Of a stretch of 64,000 bases of DNA, positions 34,683-42,564 are shown one piece after another. Position 1 is the stretch's first letter. Each line of letters begins with the position of its first letter. Source of the DNA: Vulgatibacter incomptus. Lineage in GTDB: Bacteria; Myxococcota; Myxococcia; Myxococcales; Vulgatibacteraceae. A model generated the notes under the pieces. That model saw nothing but the letters and a program-made list of their open reading frames with translations. It had not been told where the DNA came from and made no database searches. Both the position numbers and the translations under genes were made by a program. The stretch is from positions 3,926,220 to 3,990,219 of the forward strand of contig NZ_CP012332.1 of NCBI RefSeq assembly GCF_001263175.1, read 5' to 3'.

Positions 34683-36263
34683 TCAGCTCGCTTCCGTTTC
34701 GTTGGCGATCCAGGCGCGGACCAGGCGTGCCGCGCGGACGGGATCCTTTCGCGCGAGCTCCCGCGCCTTCTCGCGGAGCACCAGATCGGGATCCTCGAGG
34801 GCGGCAGGCTTGGGCATGGGCGGGGCGTGGAGGATGGGGGCGGATTCGCCGTCGTCCAGGGCCTCGAGCTCGTCCACGGTCATCCCGGGCCGGATCGGCG
34901 GGAGGATCACCGGGATCCTGCGGCGCCGCCACCGCATCCATCCTGCGCCGACGACCGCGAGGGCCAGCAGCCCGGCGCCCGCCGCGAGCCACGGCGCGAC
35001 CGGCCGACCTCCGAGTCCGGGGAGGCCGGGAGCCGTTGGCGCGGGCGCGTCGTCCGCGGACGGCGTGAACACCACGCTCGAGATGTCGAGCTGGTCGCCG
35101 CGGGCCGCGTCGAAGCCCACTGCGCGCTTCGCGAGCTCGCCGAGCCGCGCCACCTCCGCGTCCGAGCGGGGCTTCCCTTCCACGCCGTCGACGAGGATCG
35201 CCACGGACAGCCGGTGGAGCCTGGGCGACTTCGAGGCCGTCCGGGTGACCGTCTTGCTCACCTCGTAGTTGCGCGTCTGATCCTCGGTGGTCGAGGACGA
35301 GCCGGCCGCCGTGACGGTCTGCTGCGTCGGGGACATCGGCTGGTTCGCCGCCGCGCCCGCGATGCCGCCTGGGGCGGGCTGGGTCTGCGTCTGCGACTGG
35401 TTCAGCGATCGCTCGCTGCGGATCACCGCCGAGTCGGGATCGAAGATTTCACTGGTGGTGTCCACCTCCGTCGCGTCCATCTGCACGGTCGCGCGGGCCA
35501 CCACGGCGCCGGCGCCGACGGCGGGTTCGAGGAGGCTCACGATCCGCTGCTCGAGGTCGCGCTCCAGGTCCCGCTGGCGGGATGCGAGGCCCCAGCTCTC
35601 CTGATCGCCCAGGACCATGCCCCTGCCGTCCACGATCGTCACCGCGTCCGACGAGAGGCCGGGCACCGCGGCGGAGACCAGGTGGCGGATGCCGGCCAGC
35701 TCGCGCTCGCCGAGGGTCCGTCCCGATCGCAGGTTCAGCACAACCGACGCCGACGAGCGCCGATCCTCGTCGCGGTAGAGCCCCCGCTCCGCCAGGGAGA
35801 CGTGGACGCGGGCCGACCGGACCTCGCTCAGGCTCCCGATCGTGCGGGCGAGCTCGCCCTCGATCGCGCGGCGCAGGTTGACACGCTGGGTGAACTCCGA
35901 CACGCCGATGTCGCCGCGGTCGAAGAGCTCGAAACCCACGCCGCCGCCGCGCGGCAGCCCGGAGGCGGCGAGGAGGAGGCGCGTGTCGTAGACCTTGGAG
36001 GCCGGCACGGCGAGGGCGGAGCCGCCGGCGTCGAGGCGGAACGGGATCCCCGCTGCCTTGAGCTGCGCCGACGCCTCGCTCCCGTCCTCGGGCCCGAGGT
36101 TGGTGAATGCGTACTGGTATTCTTCACCCCCGGTGTTGAGGGAGCGGATGGCGGCCAGGCCGACGACGAGGGCGAGGACGCCCAGGCCGGCCCAGCGGAT
36201 CGCCGAAGGGAGAGCCTTGAGCTTCGCGGGCAGCGCCCGCAGCTGTGCGAGGAGGGGCTCCAC
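34683..36263 (-). CDS. fliF: MS-ring protein FliF
   Basis: A 526-residue protein with two membrane helices (about residues 25-42 and, near residue 435, APWLAAGAGLLALAVVGAGW). It has YscJ/FliF ring-building motifs between them (YAFTNLGPEDGSEASAQLKAAGIPF and LDPWxRxG-like stretches) and a C-terminal cytosolic tail that binds FliG (VRAARLVRAWIANE). It is the base on which the motor and export gate assemble. Confidence 0.96.
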   Translation of the reverse strand: MEPLLAQLRALPAKLKALPSAIRWAGLGVLALVVGLAAIRSLNTGGEEYQYAFTNLGPEDGSEASAQLKAAGIPFRLDAGGSALAVPASKVYDTRLLLAASGLPRGGGVGFELFDRGDIGVSEFTQRVNLRRAIEGELARTIGSLSEVRSARVHVSLAERGLYRDEDRRSSASVVLNLRSGRTLGERELAGIRHLVSAAVPGLSSDAVTIVDGRGMVLGDQESWGLASRQRDLERDLEQRIVSLLEPAVGAGAVVARATVQMDATEVDTTSEIFDPDSAVIRSERSLNQSQTQTQPAPGGIAGAAANQPMSPTQQTVTAAGSSSTTEDQTRNYEVSKTVTRTASKSPRLHRLSVAILVDGVEGKPRSDAEVARLGELAKRAVGFDAARGDQLDISSVVFTPSADDAPAPTAPGLPGLGGRPVAPWLAAGAGLLALAVVGAGWMRWRRRRIPVILPPIRPGMTVDELEALDDGESAPILHAPPMPKPAALEDPDLVLREKARELARKDPVRAARLVRAWIANETEAS

Positions 36264-36267
36264 GGGA

Positions 36268-36558
36268 TTAGAGGCTCATCCTCATGATTTCCTGGTAGGA
36301 CTCGACGAGCTTGTTGCGGACCTTGACGGCGGTGCGCATCGCGATGTCGGCCGTCTCGAGGGCGAGCGCGGTCTCGTGGAGGTTGCCGCCGCCGGCGGCG
36401 AGGGTCGCCGCCTGGCGATCGCCCGCGATCTGGAGCGCGTCCACCGCGCCCAGGGCCTTGCCGAGCTCGTCGCCGAAGGCGCCTGCCGGTGCCCTGACTG
36501 CGGGCGCGGACGGCAGGCCGATTCCGTCCGGTGAGATTCGGATCGAGATGGGTTCCAT
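36268..36558 (-). CDS. fliE: Flagellar hook-basal body protein FliE
   Basis: A 96-residue rod-to-MS-ring adaptor. The C-terminal half (NLHETALALETADIAMRTAVKVRNKLVESYQEIMRMSL, read in parts) is the diagnostic FliE sequence, with the typical ending YQEIMRM. It lies between flgC and fliF, the conserved position. Confidence 0.95.
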   Translation of the reverse strand: MEPISIRISPDGIGLPSAPAVRAPAGAFGDELGKALGAVDALQIAGDRQAATLAAGGGNLHETALALETADIAMRTAVKVRNKLVESYQEIMRMSL

Positions 36559-36561
36559 TCG

Positions 36562-36987
36562 CTACCTCGCGATGTCGAGGGCGCGCTGCGCCATGCCCTT
36601 GAGGGTCTCGATGGCGGTCGCGTTGGCCTCGTAGCTGCGCGACGCGGACATCAGGTTGACCACCTCGTGGATGGGATCCACGTTCGGAAGCGTCACGAAT
36701 CCGTCCGCGTCCGCATCGGGGTGGGAGGGGCTGTGGATGCGCCTGCCCGGCTCGGGATCGGCTGCGATCCCGGCGATCCGCACCGCCGCGGTCCCGGCGG
36801 GTGCCGCCGCGCCGAGCGCCTGATCGAAGGGCACGGCCTCGAGGATGGGATCGAGCCGGCGGTAGGGCTGGCCGTCGGGGCCCCGCGTCGTGTCCGCGTT
36901 GGCGAGGTTGGACGTGGCGAGGTCGACGCGGGTTCGCTGGGCCGAGAGGCCGGAGGCGCCGATCCGGAGGGAGGTGAGGAAGCTCAT
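36562..36987 (-). CDS. flgC: Proximal rod protein FlgC
   Basis: A 141-residue rod protein with the N-terminal RIGASGLSAQRTRVDLATSNLANADTT pattern, read in parts, and the C-terminal PNVDPIHEVVNLMSASRSYEANATAIETLKGM, read in parts. Length is normal. The start shares a base with the flgB stop. Confidence 0.96.
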   Translation of the reverse strand: MSFLTSLRIGASGLSAQRTRVDLATSNLANADTTRGPDGQPYRRLDPILEAVPFDQALGAAAPAGTAAVRIAGIAADPEPGRRIHSPSHPDADADGFVTLPNVDPIHEVVNLMSASRSYEANATAIETLKGMAQRALDIAR

Positions 36988-37424
36988 CAGGCGTTCCCGT
37001 CGGAGGCGACGTAGCGGAGGATGGACAGCTTCTTGGACGCCGCCCGGGCGGTGGCGCCGTAGAGCAGGGCGTTCTCCGCCATCGCGACCATCGTGCGATC
37101 GAGGTCGACGGCGTTGCGGTCGAGGCCGGGAGAGGTGCCGGCGAGGGGAACCAGCTCCGCGTCGTGGCCCGCGGGATCGCCGGCCGTCCCGCCAGGGCCC
37201 GCCAAGGGAAGGAACGCCGCATGTCCGGCGCTCGAGGCTTCGCCCGGCATCGTGATGGGCACGCTCTGCCTCGCGCTGGACATGGCCGCGTCGAAGTCGA
37301 GATCCCGCGCGACGTAGGCCGGCGTGTCGGCGTTCGCGACGTTCGCCGAGAGCACCTCGTGCCTGCGCATCCGGACGTCCAGCGCGCGCTGGAGATCGGC
37401 GAGGGTCGAGTCGGTCAGCTTCAT
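36987..37424 (-). CDS. flgB: Proximal rod protein FlgB
   Basis: A 145-residue rod protein and first gene of the main basal-body/export operon. The N-terminal ALDVRMRRHEVLSANVANADTPAYVARDLDF, read in parts, and C-terminal DLDRTMVAMAENALLYGATARAASKKLSILRYV, read in parts, are diagnostic. ATG 37424 is preceded by AAGGAG four bases upstream, and a sigma-54-like element lies about 48 bases upstream. Confidence 0.95.
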   Translation of the reverse strand: MKLTDSTLADLQRALDVRMRRHEVLSANVANADTPAYVARDLDFDAAMSSARQSVPITMPGEASSAGHAAFLPLAGPGGTAGDPAGHDAELVPLAGTSPGLDRNAVDLDRTMVAMAENALLYGATARAASKKLSILRYVASDGNA

Positions 37425-37471
37425 CGCGCTCCTTCCACCCGCGTCCCGCGCAGGCGTTGGAGCAGCCCTCG

Positions 37472-37487
37472 TGCGAAAGCCGTGCCC
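37472..37487 (-). promoter_or_regulatory. Sigma-54 promoter of the flgB operon
   Basis: The minus-strand GGGCACGGCTTTCGCA differs from TGGCAC-N5-TTGCA only at the first base and one T of the -12 box, with correct GG/GC spacing. The predicted start near 37461 gives a 37-base leader for flgB. It lies in the 73-base gap after the TPR gene. Confidence 0.6.
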
Positions 37488-37497
37488 GACTCTCGCG

Positions 37498-38871
37498 TCA
37501 GGTTCCTGTCTCGATCTCCTTCGCGCGCTCGAGGGCCTGTCGCGCCGCCTCGAGGTCCGGCTTCTCGGGAGGAGGCGGCGTCTCGGGGCTCGCTTCGGCC
37601 GACTCAACGCTGGCGCGGACCTGCGCCCACGGCCGGGAGGCGAGCACCTTCTTGCCGAGCCTCTCGTCGGCGAACTCGAGGATCACCGAGGCGCGGACGC
37701 GGTCTCCGGCCTGCAGATAGAGCTGCGCGGTGCGGAGCAGATGTGCGCCGAGGAGGGAGCGCGGCGCAGCGTCGGCGACAACCGCGAGGGAGCTCGCCCC
37801 GAACCTCGGCGCCCCGGCTTCGGCCGCCACCTCCGCCGCCGCCGTGGCCAGCTCGAAGGCGAGCGCACCCGAGGTGCGATCGGGGAGCGCGAGGAAGAGG
37901 AGCAGGCCCGCCGTCCTCGCGTCGGCGTTGGCGGTGCGCATCGCCTCCACCGCGATCCGGCGGCAGAGGCCGCGATCGAGGGCGCAGGCCCTCTCGTCGC
38001 TCTCGAGGAGGCGTGCAGCCGCCTCGAGCCGATCCTCGAAGGCGAAGGCACGGGCGCCGCGGAGCGCCACCTCGCTTCGCAGCGGCTCGGGCAGTCCGAC
38101 CGGATCGAAGATCCGATCCTCGTCAGGAGAGCCGAGGCAGCTGCCGAGGAGCTCGCAAGATCGCGCGACGCCGATTCGGCCCCAGATCCCGATGGCTCCC
38201 GGCCGCCGATAGTGCTCGCCCGCTTCGGCGAGGGCGCCCTTCGCGGCGGCGAGATCGCCGAGGCGGATCGACGCCGCGCCCGCCGCCGACGGATCCTCGA
38301 GCGCTTCGCGGAAGCGGGAGGAGGCTTCCTCGTCGCGCCCGGCGGCCAGCGCGCACTCTCCCTGTGAGAAGGGCGAGTCGCCCGGACAGGCGCCGCCGAG
38401 GCCGAGCGGGACCGGATCCCAGAACACCCGGGGCGGCGCCGGATCGGGCGGGAGGCCGCGGACCTCGCGGAGGTCGAGGAAGGATGCGCCGCGGCTCCGG
38501 ACCAGGGCCGCGTCGATCCGCCGGCTGCGACAGCGCAGCACGACGCGGCCGCCCTCGACGGCGCTCTCGGGGCAGAGGGAGCCCCTCCGCGCCTCCAGCG
38601 CCGCGGAGAGCGGGGCCAGAGGCCCCTTCGCGTCGACGACGATGCGGGCGCCGAGGGCGTCGACCTCGATCCCGCTCACCCGGCTCGCGTCCGGCAGGTG
38701 GATCCGCTCCCACGACGCCGCCTGCGCCAGGCGGGCCGAGGCTCCCTGCTTCCGGGCCTCGGCGCCGGACGGACGGGGGGAGGCCAGCGAGGTGGTAGCC
38801 GGTAGAAGCGCCAGGAGCGACAGCGACCCGACCACCGCGCGAAGGCCCCAGCGCCGCATGGCCCGCGACAT
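37498..38871 (-). CDS. Secreted TPR-like protein coupled to the flagellar regulator
   Basis: A 457-residue protein with a signal peptide (RRWGLRAVVGSLSLLALLPATTSLA). Next comes a beta-rich N-terminal domain (about 55-135, IHLPDASRVSGIEVDALGA) and then helical repeats resembling TPR/Sel1 units (for example AAGRDEEASSRFREALEDPS and DLAAAKGALAEAGEHYRR). Paired cysteines (GACPG..GECAL, SCELLGSC, ACALDRGLC) suggest disulfides in the periplasm. ATG 38871 overlaps the activator stop by one base. No family is recognised. Placement between the regulator and flgB suggests a role in flagellar assembly at the envelope, but that is inference. Confidence 0.6.
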   Translation of the reverse strand: MSRAMRRWGLRAVVGSLSLLALLPATTSLASPRPSGAEARKQGASARLAQAASWERIHLPDASRVSGIEVDALGARIVVDAKGPLAPLSAALEARRGSLCPESAVEGGRVVLRCRSRRIDAALVRSRGASFLDLREVRGLPPDPAPPRVFWDPVPLGLGGACPGDSPFSQGECALAAGRDEEASSRFREALEDPSAAGAASIRLGDLAAAKGALAEAGEHYRRPGAIGIWGRIGVARSCELLGSCLGSPDEDRIFDPVGLPEPLRSEVALRGARAFAFEDRLEAAARLLESDERACALDRGLCRRIAVEAMRTANADARTAGLLLFLALPDRTSGALAFELATAAAEVAAEAGAPRFGASSLAVVADAAPRSLLGAHLLRTAQLYLQAGDRVRASVILEFADERLGKKVLASRPWAQVRASVESAEASPETPPPPEKPDLEAARQALERAKEIETGT

Positions 38872-40142
38872 CACGGCGTGTTCGCCGTCGAATCGGGCGG
38901 AGCCGCGTCGCGGTTCCGGCGGCGGAGCTTCTCGACCAGCGTGGTCCGCTGCAGGCCGAGGAGATCGGCGGCCGCCTTCTTGTTGCCCTCTGCGTTCCGG
39001 AGCGCGGTCTCGATGTACCGGTCCTCGATCGCGCGGAGCAGGGCGGGAAGATCCAGCGGGAGCACCGGCTCCCAATCCGACGGGGACTCCTCCACGAGGC
39101 CGGCTCGCGCCAGCCGCACCGCTTCGAGCTCCTCGGGTGACTCCTGGAAGGTCGCGTCGGGTCGGGGCACCGACTCTCGGGCGGGAGCCTGGTCTTCGAG
39201 TCCGGCAGCCCAGGCCGCGTCGCTGGAGATCTCCGCGGCCGCCTCGTTCGCCACGCCGGAGAGGTCCGCTACCGCGTCGTCGTCGGTCGACGCCCCGCCG
39301 TCGAGGACGATCGGGGTCGCCTCAACGACGTCCGTCGCCTCGTCCGGGAGCGGGTGCAGCATCGGCTTCCGGCGGAATTCCTCGGGCAGATCCGTCGCTT
39401 CGATGACCTCCCCCTCCGCGCAGATCGAGAGGCGCTCGACCAGGTTCTCGAGCTCGCGGACGTTGCCGGGCCAGTCGTGGCTGCAGAGGCGCACCATCGC
39501 CTCGGGTGCGATCCGCCGGCTCTCGCCGCGCCTGCGCCAGAAGTGGAGGAAGAGGGGCGCGATGTCCGCCCGGCGCTCGCGCAGGGCCGGCAGCTCCAGG
39601 GGGCAGACCAGCAGGCGGTAGTAGAGGTCCCTCCGGAAGCGCCCGGCCTCCACCTCCGCGGTGAGGTCGCGGTTCGTCGCCGCCACCAGCCGGAAGTTCG
39701 CAGGGACCGGCTCGGTGCTCCCCACCGGCTCGTACGAGCGCTCCTGCAGCACCCGCAGGAGCTTGGCCTGCAGCGAGAGGGGGAGCTCGCCGATCTCGTC
39801 CAGGAAGAGGGTGCCTCCGTCCGCGAGGGCGATGCGCCCCTTGCGCGACTGGAACGCTCCGGTGAACGCGCCCCTCACGTAGCCGAAGAGCTCGCTCTCC
39901 AGGAGCGCCTCCGGGATCGCGGCGCAGTTCACCGGCACCAGCGTGCGCTCGACGCGGGCGCTGTGCTCGTGGACGAGGCGCGCGAAGACCTCCTTGCCGG
40001 TCCCGGTCTCCCCCGTGATCAGGACCGTGGCCTCGCTCGCAGCGATCCGTTTGCAAAGGCGCGCGAGATTCAAGAGGGGAGAGCCCGGTCCATGCACGAG
40101 CTGTGTGTATGGAAGCACCTGGGGATCAGCGGAGAGCGCCAT
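38871..40142 (-). CDS. Sigma-54-dependent flagellar activator (FleQ/FlrA type, no receiver domain)
   Basis: A 423-residue bacterial enhancer-binding protein. The AAA+ domain begins almost at once: Walker A GETGTGKE at 44-51, the sigma-54-contacting GAFTGA loop at 91-96, LFLDEIG (112-118), and the arginine-finger region through residue about 250. A long acidic linker (about 265-360) follows, then a Fis-type helix-turn-helix (RAIEDRYIETALRNAEGNKKAAADLLGLQRTTL, read in parts). No REC, GAF or PAS domain precedes the ATPase, so control is probably by synthesis level, c-di-GMP or a partner such as FlhG. It is the likely master activator of the sigma-54 elements found here. The start has only a weak Shine-Dalgarno site. 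Confidence 0.9.
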   Translation of the reverse strand: MALSADPQVLPYTQLVHGPGSPLLNLARLCKRIAASEATVLITGETGTGKEVFARLVHEHSARVERTLVPVNCAAIPEALLESELFGYVRGAFTGAFQSRKGRIALADGGTLFLDEIGELPLSLQAKLLRVLQERSYEPVGSTEPVPANFRLVAATNRDLTAEVEAGRFRRDLYYRLLVCPLELPALRERRADIAPLFLHFWRRRGESRRIAPEAMVRLCSHDWPGNVRELENLVERLSICAEGEVIEATDLPEEFRRKPMLHPLPDEATDVVEATPIVLDGGASTDDDAVADLSGVANEAAAEISSDAAWAAGLEDQAPARESVPRPDATFQESPEELEAVRLARAGLVEESPSDWEPVLPLDLPALLRAIEDRYIETALRNAEGNKKAAADLLGLQRTTLVEKLRRRNRDAAPPDSTANTP

Positions 40143-40271
40143 GAGACTGGATGCCTTTCAACGATGGGCGCGGTGCGGTGACACCTAGATACCAGATGTG
40201 AATGTTCGAAATGCCACAGAAATGACGCTCGCCGTTGGGTTCTGGACGATTCCGCGCCATGCAGAGGGGAC

Positions 40272-40287
40272 TGCAGAAGCAGTGCCA
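40272..40287 (-). promoter_or_regulatory. Candidate sigma-54 promoter of the AAA+ activator gene
   Basis: The minus-strand TGGCACTGCTTCTGCA matches TGGCAC-N5-TTGCA with one mismatch in the -12 box and exact spacing. The start would be near 40261, giving a leader of about 119 bases before ATG 40142. If real, the activator gene is itself sigma-54 controlled, perhaps autoregulated. Confidence 0.5.
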
Positions 40288-40290
40288 CAT

Positions 40291-40334
40291 GAAACATGGG
40301 AGAAACATGGGGTTGGTATGGGATGAGTATGGGG
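40291..40334. repeat. Four tandem 11-bp repeats, candidate regulator-binding array
   Basis: Four consecutive 11-base units read GAAACATGGGA, GAAACATGGGG, TTGGTATGGGA and TGAGTATGGGG, with core YATGGGR. The period equals one DNA turn, so each core lies on the same helix face. The array begins three bases upstream of the sigma-54-like element of the activator gene. Response regulators of the OmpR/PhoB group bind 11-bp direct half-sites; which protein binds here is unknown. Confidence 0.65.
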
Positions 40335-40544
40335 GAGACGTAGGCTCCGTTTGTTTTTCAGCTAATTGCGATTTTTCGATTTGTGCGGATCGGGCAGGCC
40401 GTCCGGAGGCGCGGGGATGGCCCGGCGAGCGGGCGATCCGGACTCGAGCCGCCGGGGCCGCGAGTGAAGGGCGAGCACTCGGGCTCACGCAAAGCGGCCG
40501 CGGCAAAGCTGCGCAGGGAGGTCGCCCTCCCTACTTTCGACGGT

Positions 40545-42554
40545 ATGGAGACTCCCGGTGCCGAGCGGGGAGAGGGGGTACGCCGGGGCATCACCGAGCG
40601 TGCGCTTCTGAGTCGGCGCGGCCTCGTGTCCGAAGGCGTGATCGAGCTCGCACGGACCGCCGCGCAGATCGCGGGGAGGGCACGGCCCGAGGACGTCTTC
40701 GGCGAGATCGCCGCCCAGCTCGTGGAGCTGGGTGCCGAGGGGAGCCGGGTCTACCTCCTGGAGCCGGAGAAGGGCCGCCTGCGCTCCATCGCGGGCCGCG
40801 GCTCCCTCGACCTCCCGAGTGGCGAGGAGGCCATCGCCGTCGGCGGCGAGGGCGTCGTGGCGCGGGCGGCGGCGGGCGAGACGGTCTTCGAGACCAGGCG
40901 AGGGAAGAAGGGGCCGCGGACCCTCATCGCCATTCCGCTCCACGAGGACGAGCAGGTCATCGGCGTGGTCGCGTGGAGCATGCCGACGCCCGAGCTTCCG
41001 AGCGGAAAGGAGCGGGTCGTGATCCAGGCCATCGCCGGGATCTTCGAGGCCGTGGTCGGCACCGCGCTCCTCCACCAGCGCCGCGAGCAGGAGTCGAGCG
41101 AGAGCCTGCGAGTGGCCCTCGGCACCGCGCCCATCGGGATGTGCGTGGTCGACCTCGACCTCCGCTTCCTCCAGGTGAACCGCGCCTTCGCCGAGATGAC
41201 CGGCTACTCCCGGGAGGAGCTCCTGGACATGAGCTCGCGGGACCTCACCTTCCCCGACGATCGCGAGTCGACCGAGGAGATCGTCGAGAGGGTCGTTCGC
41301 GGCGAGGTGAAGAACCCGGTCTACTCCAAGCGCTACGTCCGCAAGGATGGCCAGGTGATCGAGGTGGAGATCCACGGAGGCCTGGTCCTCGCCGACGACG
41401 GCAGCCCGTTGCACTTCGTGGCCCAGATCGTCGACATCACCGATCGGCGCCGCGCCGAGAGGGAGCAGGAGGAGCTCCTCGCCTGGCTCCATCAGGAGTG
41501 GAGCTGGCTCTCCACCGTGATCGAGCAGTCACCCTCCGGGATCGTCCTCCTCCGCGGGACCGAGCGGATCATCTTCAACCCGATGGCCGAGCAGCTCTTC
41601 GGCTTCCACCTGGAGCCGGACCTCGGCATCGGCCAGCTCGCGGGGCGGATCCGGTGGGGCGACGACGGCGAGCTGGCGACCGAGGAGGACCTGGCGGCCG
41701 GCCGCCTCTGGGAGCCGGGAGCCCAGCAAATCTCGATCGTCCGGCCGGACGGGACCGAGCTCCCCGCCGTCGAGAGCTCCGCGCCCATCTCCCAGCCCAA
41801 TTCCCAGCCCAATTCCCGGGAGCGGTACGGCAGCGCGGGGCGGGTTCTGATCTTCCAGGACATCACCCCGCTCAAGGATATGGAGAGGCAGCGGGAGGAG
41901 TGGACCTCCATCGTGGCCCACGACCTCCGCCAGGTCGTCACGGTGATCACCTCCTACACCGGCCTCCTCGCGCGGCAGGCCGGCGCGGATCCCATCTCCG
42001 AGAAGCTCCGGCACATCCTGACGAACGCGAACCACCTGTCGCGGATGATCTCCGACCTCGTCGACTCCTCGCGCCTCGACACCGACCGTCTCGAGCTGCA
42101 ACTCGAGCTCGTCGACCTGGGCTGGCTGGTGCGCGACGTCGTCGAGAGGCGCGAGGCCACGCTGGGCGACCACTCCGTCGACCTCGACATCGAGCGCCAC
42201 CTCCCGGACGTGGACATCGATTCCGGCCGCATCGAGCAGGTCTTGGACAACCTCCTCTCGAACGCGGTGAAGTACTCCTCGCCAAAGTCCACCATCGAGA
42301 TCCAGGTGTCGCGGGCCGACCACGGCCTCGAAGTGGCGGTGAGCAACCGCGGCGAAGGGATCACCTCCGAGGAGCTCCCCCACGTGTTCCGCCGCTTCCA
42401 GCGATCCGCCAGCGCGAGCCGCACCGAGGGCCTGGGCCTCGGCCTCTACATCGCCAAGGGGATCGTCGAAGCCCACGGCGGCCGCATCCGGGCGGAGAGC
42501 ACGCCGGGCGAGACCACCACCTTTCGCTTCGAGCTCCCCCTCCCGCCGAGCTGA
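40545..42554 (+). CDS. GAF-PAS-PAS sensor histidine kinase
   Basis: A 669-residue soluble-looking kinase. An N-terminal GAF domain (about 45-180, ARPEDVFGEIAAQLVELGA) is followed by PAS 1 (about 195-310, VALGTAPIGMCVVDLDLRFL), PAS 2 (about 325-440, VIEQSPSGIVLLRGTERIIF), HisKA with phosphoacceptor His459 (SIVAHDLRQVV) and a complete HATPase with N box (QVLDNLLSNAVKYSS) and G boxes (RTEGLGLGLYIAKGI). No membrane helix is visible. The start at ATG 40545 precedes the folded region; an upstream in-frame extension to 40383 has no similarity. It is divergent from the flagellar activator but has no cognate regulator next to it. Confidence 0.88.
   Translation: METPGAERGEGVRRGITERALLSRRGLVSEGVIELARTAAQIAGRARPEDVFGEIAAQLVELGAEGSRVYLLEPEKGRLRSIAGRGSLDLPSGEEAIAVGGEGVVARAAAGETVFETRRGKKGPRTLIAIPLHEDEQVIGVVAWSMPTPELPSGKERVVIQAIAGIFEAVVGTALLHQRREQESSESLRVALGTAPIGMCVVDLDLRFLQVNRAFAEMTGYSREELLDMSSRDLTFPDDRESTEEIVERVVRGEVKNPVYSKRYVRKDGQVIEVEIHGGLVLADDGSPLHFVAQIVDITDRRRAEREQEELLAWLHQEWSWLSTVIEQSPSGIVLLRGTERIIFNPMAEQLFGFHLEPDLGIGQLAGRIRWGDDGELATEEDLAAGRLWEPGAQQISIVRPDGTELPAVESSAPISQPNSQPNSRERYGSAGRVLIFQDITPLKDMERQREEWTSIVAHDLRQVVTVITSYTGLLARQAGADPISEKLRHILTNANHLSRMISDLVDSSRLDTDRLELQLELVDLGWLVRDVVERREATLGDHSVDLDIERHLPDVDIDSGRIEQVLDNLLSNAVKYSSPKSTIEIQVSRADHGLEVAVSNRGEGITSEELPHVFRRFQRSASASRTEGLGLGLYIAKGIVEAHGGRIRAESTPGETTTFRFELPLPPS
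41791..41814 (+). repeat. Two tandem 12-bp units in the kinase gene
   Basis: CCCAGCCCAATT occurs twice in succession, encoding the S-Q-P-N repeat within PAS 2. It is in frame and looks like recent slippage. Confidence 0.7.
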
Positions 42555-42564
42555 TCGCGGCCCG

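Larger units (their letters stand above)
40143..40544. other. AT-richer divergent intergenic region (regulator / kinase)
   Basis: A 402-base gap without a gene between two divergent regulators. Its middle (about 40180-40390) is visibly richer in A and T than the rest of the window. It holds a minus-strand sigma-54-like element, a tandem array of 11-bp repeats and an A/T-rich patch (TTTGTTTTTCAGCTAATTGC area, 40350-40369). No RNA gene or small coding frame could be supported. Confidence 0.6.

Noticed and set aside
40206-40226. A second TGTGGCA on the minus strand near the activator gene as another sigma-54 site
   Set aside because: The following sequence lacks GC at the -12 distance.
40291-40334. 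Reading the 11-bp repeats as a CRISPR array
   Set aside because: The units are contiguous with no spacers, far too short, and no cas gene is present.
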